30,856 nucleotides of DNA, from NCBI GenBank assembly GCA_002498985.1, contig DAJO01000054.1, positions 1 to 30,856 on the forward strand, given 5' to 3'. Shown here in pieces: positions 17,701-24,769 of this stretch. A program made the translations under genes and the position numbers. The notes under the pieces are model-generated. The model saw only the letters and a list, made by a program, of their open reading frames with translations, was not told where the DNA came from and did not search any database. Within the stretch, counting starts at the first letter, position 1. Every line of letters begins with the position of its first letter. Origin of the DNA: Euryarchaeota archaeon UBA257. GTDB lineage: Archaea; Thermoplasmatota; Poseidoniia; Poseidoniales; Thalassarchaeaceae.

Positions 17701-19232
17701 GCCGTAGCAGGAGTAGCCATAGAGGTGCCACTATACTCAAGATACCAATTATTACTCCAAGAACCTGAAGCGCTACTTGCCTCTTGAGATTTACAAGAAC
17801 GAACATAATCTCCGGGGGCAACTAGATCTGGTTTGATTCGCCCATCATCAGTAGGGCCTCGACTGCTCCAATAATACATATCATCAGGTGCGCCATTGTA
17901 TCTATTCACATGGCCACCAATTGTAATGACGTTTTTAGCAGTCCCGGGTGAAGAAATACCATCATTTCTTTCATTACCTGCTGCAAATAATACAGTCATC
18001 CCTTGATATTGCCAATACTGATCCCAGGTTGAGACGCGGTCATCAGCATCTTCAGATGAAGTTGTATAATCACCACCTGTTGGAGAACCCCAACTATTAG
18101 TATGCAGTCGAGCACCAGCATTGTAAGCTTCATTCAACATACTATTGATACCGATTGAATATAATGAGCCAGTATCATCATCTTCCATTGCTTGGAAATA
18201 AAGATCTGCTTCAGGAGCAATGCCTTGGTAAGTTCCACCACTTCTCATTCCAGAACCAAGTACAGTACATGCTACATGTGTTCCGTGACCATCAGATAAA
18301 TCTGCGGTTGAAGAATCCCCGGGAGTAACAGAATCGAGTCCTGAAATTCTACCTGCAAAATCTCCATGATCATCATCTAAACCTGAATCACCAACTGCTA
18401 TTTTTTGACCAGAGCCGTTCAAACCAGTAATGAAGAAATTTTCTACAGTATCAATCCCCATATGTCCTCTAGCCTCATTATTCATTAACTCAAGAACTGG
18501 AACGGGAGCTATGTATGATACAGATGGATTCTTGATAATTTCTGAAATATCATTTGTATTTATTTCGCCCCAAAAAATACCAGAATCTGGAGACCAATAG
18601 TCTGACAGCCATGATTCTGCAACATCTTGTAAATTATTGTCTAAAACATCTAATTGACGTACAAGATCAGAATTTTTCCATCCTGTTATTTCAACCACTA
18701 GATTTTGATCTGCAGGAGCCTCATAAAGAGAAGAATGGACCATTAAACCAGCGGGCACATGGTGTATAGACTCAACAGATTGAATATTCTTCAGTTCATT
18801 GAGTTGTTCTTCTGTTCCCTGAACTAAATATCCCGAGGGAGGGATAGTAGAACGAATTTCTAAGCCGTTTATTTCCATTAATTCCATTCTAGCATCCCAT
18901 AAGCCAGTGTTTCCATCAATGATTACTAAGACAATATCTGATCTAGTGGTTGCAAGATCTTCAGAGAAATATATGCTAGGAATTAGTCCTGAATGAGTAA
19001 ATACTCCAATACTAGATTCTGCATTTTCAGAACGTGATGATTCAGAACTATCTGTAATAATGGGAGAACCTAAATCAGTAATGCTATTTGGATTAGGGGA
19101 GATTTCTATTCTTTCTGTTTTATAATCCATATATGTTCCAGATGATTCTTCTGATTCTTCAAAGAAGTCAGTAGCAGGAATGTATGAAAGAAGGAAGAGC
19201 CCTAAAATTAAGCATACTGTACGCTTGGACAT
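14766..19232 (-). CDS. Membrane-anchored subtilisin-family (S8) protease with Ig repeats and cytoplasmic zinc finger
   Basis: This extracellular serine protease is tethered to the membrane, 1488 residues from the ATG at 19232. A signal peptide (MSKRTVCLILGLFLLSYIPA) is followed by a propeptide-like region to about residue 250. The catalytic domain has Asp282 (AVGDSGLDDDHG), His316 (DGHGTHVA), the oxyanion Asn420 (AAGNERN) and Ser504 (SGTSMATP). After it come a jelly-roll domain typical of secreted S8 proteases, a CARDB module (LSLSPGEYAELTWDWTP) and several NEW3-like Ig modules. One helix (about 1383-1404), a poly-Glu stretch and a C4HC3 zinc motif (C1436, C1439, C1451, C1454, H1459, C1467, C1475, C1478) follow. 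Topology puts the zinc finger in the cytoplasm. Upstream in-frame codons to 19298 cover a palindrome and are not counted. Confidence 0.9.
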   Translation of the reverse strand: MSKRTVCLILGLFLLSYIPATDFFEESEESSGTYMDYKTERIEISPNPNSITDLGSPIITDSSESSRSENAESSIGVFTHSGLIPSIYFSEDLATTRSDIVLVIIDGNTGLWDARMELMEINGLEIRSTIPPSGYLVQGTEEQLNELKNIQSVESIHHVPAGLMVHSSLYEAPADQNLVVEITGWKNSDLVRQLDVLDNNLQDVAESWLSDYWSPDSGIFWGEINTNDISEIIKNPSVSYIAPVPVLELMNNEARGHMGIDTVENFFITGLNGSGQKIAVGDSGLDDDHGDFAGRISGLDSVTPGDSSTADLSDGHGTHVACTVLGSGMRSGGTYQGIAPEADLYFQAMEDDDTGSLYSIGINSMLNEAYNAGARLHTNSWGSPTGGDYTTSSEDADDRVSTWDQYWQYQGMTVLFAAGNERNDGISSPGTAKNVITIGGHVNRYNGAPDDMYYWSSRGPTDDGRIKPDLVAPGDYVRSCKSQEASSASGSWSNNWYLEYSGTSMATPATAGAAVLVREYLMEVASRPAPQAALIKALLILGAEDMGTRNIPNNDEGWGRVNLVNTLVPDSDVGIFVDDRSRLSSGQISDYSFEITRAGEPLKVVLAWSDYPGSSSSSTQLRNDLDLEITNPNGLLYKGNVFTNGQSVTNGQKDSKNNVEVVLVDNAMIGTWSVKVKDSSHGGSNFYQSYSLAVRGVNVNDLDPDPTFVSNSFDLSVPIPQVDEEVEFSISLINQGAGSIPELSVLAAVNSVTIDTKTLSLSPGEYAELTWDWTPNQDGENIISFYIDPNDEIEEVSDSNNQHIETVIVSVPGVRVTSENPTMLIEGTTDSSTTWSLELSNTALFETNASIVVSEPVRMQDGVEFDWFSSFSNNTFNLMPAESASVDLSVVHPAPPEPGLYRMIVTGTDIENQIQSEFEIYLEVPLLSNADILIPPGQVKVNPLVSTPLQIQVKNEGNGPQTYDVELISPSGWSLGLDSIGSFAGSSHGSTGSLDKGDTRVIDITINPPGAMIPAGTLFSGSISIHSRVSSDSWFEDITMVVENVDVVTLTPTSDGVERDVNADDTLEWDVNFNNQGNRDLELTPYVLSTPNGWSLTGAQNSFTVVAGQEFNLPLSLNGNGLAKSGDLQIRFVTDDGFTIDWNRTIDVISGAVPSINFFQVALPDGTSASTPLGVDAHPVGGIGFDLLWQVSNYGTMTWRPTVSMDLPDEDWQYSCSSDPTVMVDSTVTVICNIIIPLSAEAGSEPSISLILDGGGIVSENTISLKVESISEVSWTIVQQFDSPQSFDNRLSLELQNIGNSDISEILQVDAPSGWNELILDNLFVNLRPGETRSVEVGYNPSKSSDGVITVSLSNPDEIEGSTIEVQIDVLSNGSSDEINITNILLIILIFILLSGGIGLAIFTRRGGEIQSLIPVKVAKNLVLEEEEEVSSGVPCWICSADVVLGKAWACLECGARYHMDGQVQGCSIIERGNCLHCDAGVDQLTEV

Positions 19233-19275
19233 ATCCTTTGCCCCACGAAAGATAGTTTTGAGTATATGGGTTAGT

Positions 19276-19293
19276 TGAACCCTTAAGGGTTCA
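19276..19293. promoter_or_regulatory. 18-bp palindrome upstream of the protease gene (candidate operator)
   Basis: TGAACCCTTAAGGGTTCA is a perfect 18-base palindrome 44 bases upstream of the protease ATG. On the minus strand a TATA-like CATATAC follows at about 19263-19269, so the palindrome lies just upstream of the presumed TATA, a common place for an archaeal activator or a roadblock repressor. Its CCCTTAAGGG core resembles the nuoA palindrome core CCCTTAGGG. Confidence 0.45.
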
Positions 19294-19302
19294 TACATTG
19301 GA

Positions 19303-19318
19303 TTCTAACATGTTAGAA
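19303..19318. repeat. 16-bp palindrome over the end of the small single-span protein gene
   Basis: TTCTAACATGTTAGAA is a perfect inverted repeat that overlaps the TAA stop at 19313-19315. It is AT-rich and unlike the neighbouring 18-bp palindrome ten bases away. It might be a second regulator site or part of a 3' end; no T-run follows on the minus strand, so a simple terminator is not supported. Confidence 0.35.
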
Positions 19319-19873
19319 AAAATCAATACTTGTACCATGACTAAATTGTTCCATTTTCCATTCGCCAACTTGGTAGTTCAATTCAATCTTCGAGTTATCA
19401 TTATTATTCTTAGTATATTCTAAATCAATATCTATAGTATAATTTTCCCAAACTGACGGACCTATGACAATCAATTCTAAACTATCTCCAGAAACCGAAC
19501 TATGGGCTGGAAGAGACGACTTATTGAAAGAAGTTCTATCAATCTCAATATTATCTGAATTAAGGAATCGAATTACTAAAGTTAAATCCGAAACTGACCT
19601 ACTTCCATCGTTATCTATCTCTGTTAGAATAACGTGACCAGCACTACTCTGAATGTAAACAACATCAACTGTAACCTTATCATAAGGGACTATCCATGTC
19701 ACGGCGACAATTGTTGAAGCGATGATCATTAGAGCGACTACAGAAACAATTACTACTCTGAACGGTGATATGTGGCTCATAGTATCTTCTAATTTCACCA
19801 AAACATCATGAGCGTATTCCTCTTCAAGAGTTTCTTCAACATTCAGTTTCTTAGATTTCTCAAGTAACCCCAT
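19313..19873 (-). CDS. Single-span membrane protein with small extracellular beta domain, unknown function
   Basis: This 186-residue protein has an acidic cytoplasmic N-terminus (about 1-38, including EETLEEEYAHD), one membrane helix (about 39-61) and a ~125-residue exterior domain. The exterior domain alternates hydrophobic and polar residues like an Ig/FxLYD-type sandwich (SDLTLVIRFLNSDNIEIDRT). I do not recognise a named family. The ATG at 19873 directly follows the TAG of the giant secreted protein and has GGAGGTGA four bases upstream, so the two are co-translated. A role as membrane partner or anchor for that secreted protein is an inference from this coupling only. Confidence 0.82.
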   Translation of the reverse strand: MGLLEKSKKLNVEETLEEEYAHDVLVKLEDTMSHISPFRVVIVSVVALMIIASTIVAVTWIVPYDKVTVDVVYIQSSAGHVILTEIDNDGSRSVSDLTLVIRFLNSDNIEIDRTSFNKSSLPAHSSVSGDSLELIVIGPSVWENYTIDIDLEYTKNNNDNSKIELNYQVGEWKMEQFSHGTSIDFF

Positions 19874-22800
19874 CTAATCACCTCCATCAGATAATGTTGC
19901 AATTACGGTAAGTATTGCGGAAGTGAATGGCTCAGGTACTAACACATGGTGTGTTGAACCGCTTAAACCTGGAACTAAATTCAGTATAGAGAGATCCGAA
20001 GATAAACCATTAACTCCGAGGGTAGTACCTGTAGGGACACCACCTGTAGTTTGTGCATCAATTAGAACACCTCTGACTTGAATTTTTTGACCTGCGAACT
20101 CAGTACTTGCCTTGGCTGAAACAATAATTTTACCACCGTCTACATCATCTACTTCAATTACGCTGTAGGGACCAACTAATTCTCTGATATGTAGAGTAGC
20201 ACTTCGAAGATTTTCTCCCATTGCTTCCATTTCCTCAAGATAAACTGGTGGAGTGCCGACTTGGCTAGTTCCTGTAGGAACATCATTAACTCTAACATAA
20301 ATCCTTTCGACTCCATTTCCGCCAGATCGTATTTCTAATCCAAAATCATCTGTTGGTTTAATGATCATCTTATCTGTCATTCCTTCAGCAAGAAGAATAA
20401 TATCTCCGCGAGAGTTTATTGCTCTTCCAAATGCCTCGATGTATAATGACATTCCATCATCTGATGATGTGAAATCAAGATTAGGTAATCCTTGAAATGC
20501 TAGATTTTTTGTAATATCATAATTCATTTCGGGAGCGGTTGTAAGATTAATATAACCAGGTATATCTTTCAAAAATACAGTTGCTGGCCACCAGAATCCA
20601 TCCATCCATTGCATCTGTTGCAACATCAAAGAACCTACAGCAAATCCTTCAATTCTTTCTTGCTCTGGTACGCTCATATCAATAGAAATCGCAGTTCCAA
20701 GGCTAGCCTGTAAAGAGATAGACTTAGGAATTTCATTAATTAACATCTCAGTACGACTCTGAGAGTCTCTATTAATCAACATCATATGTATCCAATCTAA
20801 TCTTTCAGATATACCAAACTGTGTCCCAGTAGAAACTTCAGTGATACCTCCTGAATCTCTAATTTCAAAGATTGAATCAATGAATAAACTAGTAAATTCA
20901 CCAGGATTTAAGCCCTGCATTGTCAACAACAAATCTTGTCCATTGACACCGTATGCGTGAATCATAAACTCTTCACGAGCTGGCTGCCAACCATCCATTG
21001 AAACTTGAATATACCAATCCTCGCCATTTGTAAGAGTATCTCTGGCAATTGTCATGTCGATTAATGGAGGTAAACCAGGTAGCCATGTTTTGATATGGAA
21101 TCCACTCGACAAGCCTTCAGGAGCAGATTGGAAAGAAATTCCGTGGACCCATGGAGGTTCTGAAGATACATCTTTCCCATATGTTGCTTCTAAAGTAAGA
21201 TCAAATGCAGAATCTGATTCTAATTGTAAAGCATAAGAAAATGATTCATCTACTTCTTCAGTACCAGTTGAGATATCGCTAGTTAGACCTGCTAAGACAG
21301 AATTAATTGATCTACCGAAGTCAGAAAAACCACCTATGAAAAAGGCGATTCCTGAGAGCCCCTGAGTAGAATTAAAGTTAGGCAATACTAAATCAGAAGT
21401 GGAAGATTCACCAGTTGGAACTTCAACAGTAAGATAAGACGGCAAAGGTTCAATCAAGGCTAGTGCAGATAATCCTGAAGAGTCCGCTGTTGGAGCATTA
21501 TCTACATTAATACTCATCGGTCTATCTCCTGCTGATTTTAGGAATGCAGTACCACGACCTGCCTCACCTAGAGCACCCTCCTCTACAGGGGGTGCCCAAC
21601 CTAGTTCTTGAATTCCAGTCAATCGAGTGGAAATAGTAGAAGTCTCATTATTAGAATCATGGTGGAATAGGAAATGGTCTCCAATCATGGTAACAGGATC
21701 TGAAGAATTACTAATCTGAACTTCAACTGTAGAAATTGGAGTTTCTGCAATGAAACTAGTCTGTTTACCAAATTCGAACATGAAATCTGCAGGCATATCG
21801 TAAATGTTTGCTGCCTGTCTCTGTTCACCATCTAAACCAACATAGGAAATCAATTCTATTCCTTCATTGGCAGAATAAATCAAAGATTCATCATCTAATA
21901 CAATTGATATATTATTTGGTATATCTGAGAGGGAAAGACTCTGGAATGAAAAATTTTCTAAAGTATTTCTATCATGTTCAATAAAAGAAAAACCAAATGA
22001 TTCATCCGAATTAGTTTTGATTCCTATGGACTGAATATTCGTAACATTATCATCGCCAAATGTGAATTCAGATAAACCACTAAATCTAATGCTTGAGGCT
22101 ACAGGAACAATAGGTTCTCTAACTCCAAATTCTCCCATCACTTGATTTAAATCTCTATCTTTAGAAATTATAATATGGTCATCTTGAGCAATCGGGTGAG
22201 GACTTGATCCAATTTGTAAAGAGAGTAGACTAATATCCATGCTCACTCTAGTTGATAGTAGATTATCGGTCATCAATAAGTTAACCTCTCTACCTGCAAA
22301 TGAGTTTATTCCACCACCCCCTACATCACCTGTTAGTACCGAAATGGCTTCACCAGGAACTGAATTTATTATATCCCCTATATCTAAGAATAAATTCACT
22401 AAGTTAAGAATTACAGAGTCTAGTATCTTAGATGCGAAATCTAAGTTAGCTCCTGTATCAAGACTCGTGTCGGATGATTCAGTACTGCCCAGTTCAAATG
22501 AACCAAATACTGCTATTGACGTTGGTAAATCTTTGAGTTCGAGACTGAGTTTACTATGATCTGTAGCAATATCTCCTCTTTTATGCCATGAATCATACTC
22601 AATTGACTGAATGCTTTCAACGGAACGGATCAATAACAAGGTCTTAGGAGGATAAGCAGGATTAATTGGAAGAGTCGGATCATCGACATTTTGTGTTGTA
22701 TCTCTCGAAAAATTCTTTATTGCAATAATCATACCTAATTTTTCAGGTTGTCCACCTGGCAATTCCGGTGAGGATTTAGACCCAAGCATTGTGAATACTC

Positions 22801-24268
22801 GATCGATTTCATCCGAGGATAGGCTACCTGCGGGCATACCTCTTAGCCATCCTAAAGTATCGGTGGAGTTTCCACTTGGTTCAGAATCAGATGTTGGTTG
22901 GCCTGCTTTATTTTCATGGAAATGAATGTGTAAATCAGATTTCCTATCGGCGTAGTATTCAATTGTATCAAGAGCATCTTCACCAGCTCCACCCGCGCCT
23001 TCAGCCAATGTTGAATCTGTTCTAATAACCAAATTTACTTCTGAGGGAAGTCTTGTAGAAACACCATTTGGATGTACAGTGGCCTCGATATAAGCGACTT
23101 CCCAAATATCTCTCTCTTCGTTAGTGTCTTGAGGAGAAAAATGAACATATCCAAATCCAGCAACAACCCCACAAGATATCTCTGAAGAAGGTAGGGTAGA
23201 CAATTCTATTGGAGAGTATCTATCAGGACAATTTGTTTGTCCATTATTATTAATCAGGATTGAATATGGTGCAGAAAGTGATGAAAGAACAATATCTGAC
23301 TGATCACCACCTGGTAAAGGAATTCCTAAACTAATGAATGCAAGAAGACTAGAAACTAAACTTGATGCTGCATTTGAAATATCAAAATATATTCTCTCTA
23401 TACCAACATCCAAAGAAAAGTCAATTGGTGGAGTTGTAAAGGATGAGTCGATAACCCAAACATAACTTTCTCCACCTGTTAGAATTCCTTCAGAATAAGC
23501 GAATGCTTTCAATAGTGAAACTTGAAGATTTTGTAAATCATCCCAAACGGCATCTCCTTCACTAGATTCTAATGCAACTACTGTGAAAGAAATTGTTGGC
23601 TTTACCCAAAGAGTATCTCCTTCAATACCAAATTCATTACCCAAATCAAACGCTATCTGAAGCCCCACTTGAATATCATTTTGACCATCATCATCAACAT
23701 CAATTGCATGTAGGAATGCGTCAGTCTCTGGATCAATTAAAGAAAACAATGATGCGGTAAAGGTAACTACTTCGAACTTTTCTACTTGGTTGCCTTCTAA
23801 ATCAGTATACTTTGTCCAAAGCAAATAATCTGTCAAATTGAAAATTGTTTGCCAGACAGTATTAACGGCCCCAGGAGGAGAGTTTTCAGGATTTATTAGA
23901 AGATCATAGGGTCCTGGATGAATTACTTCGGGAGGAGTAGTATCTACAATAGTTGAGTCTGAAAATAAATCATTTATTCCATAAAGAGGATCATCCTGAT
24001 TTGTTGGAGTTACAGAATTTGTCACTCCTTCAAGTGAAGGACCCGCGATATTTTTCACTAATTCAGAAGAAATTACGTCTTCTCTTTGTGAAAGAACATC
24101 TGTCATTTCATCAAGAATTTTGAAGTCATCTGCACTGATTCTTGTGTCCGCAGAAACAGCAGTAATCGGCGAATACATTGGCATCAGAAAAATCAACACT
24201 AGAAGAATTGTCTGAGAGTGATTGATGGCAGGGGCCCTGCGTATGATACGTACAGCACCTCCTTGCAT
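19874..24268 (-). CDS. Giant secreted protein, unknown function
   Basis: This protein of about 1464 residues has an N-terminal signal peptide (Arg-rich start, hydrophobic ILLVLIFLMPMY core, cleavage probably near AVSA). It has no C-terminal membrane helix. The rest is acidic, Ser/Thr/Asp-rich and beta-predicted, with almost no cysteine (two nearby ones in NNGQTNCPDRY and SEISCGV could pair). A cluster of Gly residues occurs near GGAGGAGEDALDT. No catalytic motif or known domain is recognised. The start at 24268 is chosen because GAGGT lies six bases upstream; an ATG 15 bases earlier lacks one. Since it is exported but unanchored, it probably needs the single-span partner encoded just downstream or another surface structure. 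Confidence 0.85.
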   Translation of the reverse strand: MQGGAVRIIRRAPAINHSQTILLVLIFLMPMYSPITAVSADTRISADDFKILDEMTDVLSQREDVISSELVKNIAGPSLEGVTNSVTPTNQDDPLYGINDLFSDSTIVDTTPPEVIHPGPYDLLINPENSPPGAVNTVWQTIFNLTDYLLWTKYTDLEGNQVEKFEVVTFTASLFSLIDPETDAFLHAIDVDDDGQNDIQVGLQIAFDLGNEFGIEGDTLWVKPTISFTVVALESSEGDAVWDDLQNLQVSLLKAFAYSEGILTGGESYVWVIDSSFTTPPIDFSLDVGIERIYFDISNAASSLVSSLLAFISLGIPLPGGDQSDIVLSSLSAPYSILINNNGQTNCPDRYSPIELSTLPSSEISCGVVAGFGYVHFSPQDTNEERDIWEVAYIEATVHPNGVSTRLPSEVNLVIRTDSTLAEGAGGAGEDALDTIEYYADRKSDLHIHFHENKAGQPTSDSEPSGNSTDTLGWLRGMPAGSLSSDEIDRVFTMLGSKSSPELPGGQPEKLGMIIAIKNFSRDTTQNVDDPTLPINPAYPPKTLLLIRSVESIQSIEYDSWHKRGDIATDHSKLSLELKDLPTSIAVFGSFELGSTESSDTSLDTGANLDFASKILDSVILNLVNLFLDIGDIINSVPGEAISVLTGDVGGGGINSFAGREVNLLMTDNLLSTRVSMDISLLSLQIGSSPHPIAQDDHIIISKDRDLNQVMGEFGVREPIVPVASSIRFSGLSEFTFGDDNVTNIQSIGIKTNSDESFGFSFIEHDRNTLENFSFQSLSLSDIPNNISIVLDDESLIYSANEGIELISYVGLDGEQRQAANIYDMPADFMFEFGKQTSFIAETPISTVEVQISNSSDPVTMIGDHFLFHHDSNNETSTISTRLTGIQELGWAPPVEEGALGEAGRGTAFLKSAGDRPMSINVDNAPTADSSGLSALALIEPLPSYLTVEVPTGESSTSDLVLPNFNSTQGLSGIAFFIGGFSDFGRSINSVLAGLTSDISTGTEEVDESFSYALQLESDSAFDLTLEATYGKDVSSEPPWVHGISFQSAPEGLSSGFHIKTWLPGLPPLIDMTIARDTLTNGEDWYIQVSMDGWQPAREEFMIHAYGVNGQDLLLTMQGLNPGEFTSLFIDSIFEIRDSGGITEVSTGTQFGISERLDWIHMMLINRDSQSRTEMLINEIPKSISLQASLGTAISIDMSVPEQERIEGFAVGSLMLQQMQWMDGFWWPATVFLKDIPGYINLTTAPEMNYDITKNLAFQGLPNLDFTSSDDGMSLYIEAFGRAINSRGDIILLAEGMTDKMIIKPTDDFGLEIRSGGNGVERIYVRVNDVPTGTSQVGTPPVYLEEMEAMGENLRSATLHIRELVGPYSVIEVDDVDGGKIIVSAKASTEFAGQKIQVRGVLIDAQTTGGVPTGTTLGVNGLSSDLSILNLVPGLSGSTHHVLVPEPFTSAILTVIATLSDGGD

Positions 24269-24319
24269 GAACTGACCTCTCATAGATATGGTAAAGGTTA
24301 TTCCCCTACCTGATACAAT

Positions 24320-24338
24320 AAAAAATAGATTTTATCTA
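24320..24338 (-). terminator. Candidate terminator after the DoxX-like gene
   Basis: On the minus strand TAGATAAAATCTA can form a 5-base stem with a 3-base loop, followed directly by six T residues. It sits 22 bases after the DoxX-like stop codon. The stem is AT-only and weak, but T-runs are the main archaeal termination signal. The same T-rich stretch could instead contribute to the TATA region of the next gene. Confidence 0.4.
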
Positions 24339-24359
24339 ATTTTAACTGATATGAAAGTT

Positions 24360-24764
24360 TCAATCTGATGAACTAGATAATTTAGAAGAATACTTAGCTA
24401 TGGTCAGACAAATTATAATTAATACCGCTTGAATGATTGCCCTCATAATATGCCAATTTGTTCCAAATTTAGAACCGCCAATGGCAATATCATTTATCCA
24501 CATATTAAAATTAGCCCAATAAAGAGCCACTAACATCAAAGCTATACCATATGCAGAAATTTGACGAGTACGCGGGAACATCAATCCAGCTCCTAAAGCA
24601 ATTTCAAAAACACCACTAACATATACCCAAAACGTTGGGGAACCCAATATCTCTGGCACTATTGGTTCATACCAAGATGGATCGATAAAATGATCTATTC
24701 CAATAATTACAAATGGTAAACCAAAAAATATTGATCCTATGTTAAGGATCCAATTTCTATACAT
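24360..24764 (-). CDS. DoxX-like four-helix membrane protein
   Basis: This 134-residue protein has four predicted membrane helices. The layout and motifs fit the DoxX/MauE-like superfamily: a first helix with FGLPFVIIGIDHFIDP, a second containing VFEIALGAGLMFPRTRQISA (Glu in the membrane, then a basic turn), then two more helices. Members often act in thiol/redox or quinone-linked membrane chemistry, but no substrate can be deduced here. The start is the ATG at 24764, five bases after GAGTGA; the preceding gene's TGA stop lies within that ribosome binding site, so translation is coupled to the PKD-protein gene. Confidence 0.8.
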   Translation of the reverse strand: MYRNWILNIGSIFFGLPFVIIGIDHFIDPSWYEPIVPEILGSPTFWVYVSGVFEIALGAGLMFPRTRQISAYGIALMLVALYWANFNMWINDIAIGGSKFGTNWHIMRAIIQAVLIIICLTIAKYSSKLSSSSD

Positions 24765-24769
24765 AAAAT

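Noticed and set aside
19877..19951. VPEPFTSAIL near the end of the giant secreted protein, resembling a PEP-CTERM sorting signal
   Set aside because: The short hydrophobic stretch is not followed by the basic cluster; the protein ends in SDGGD, so the sorting signal is not supported.
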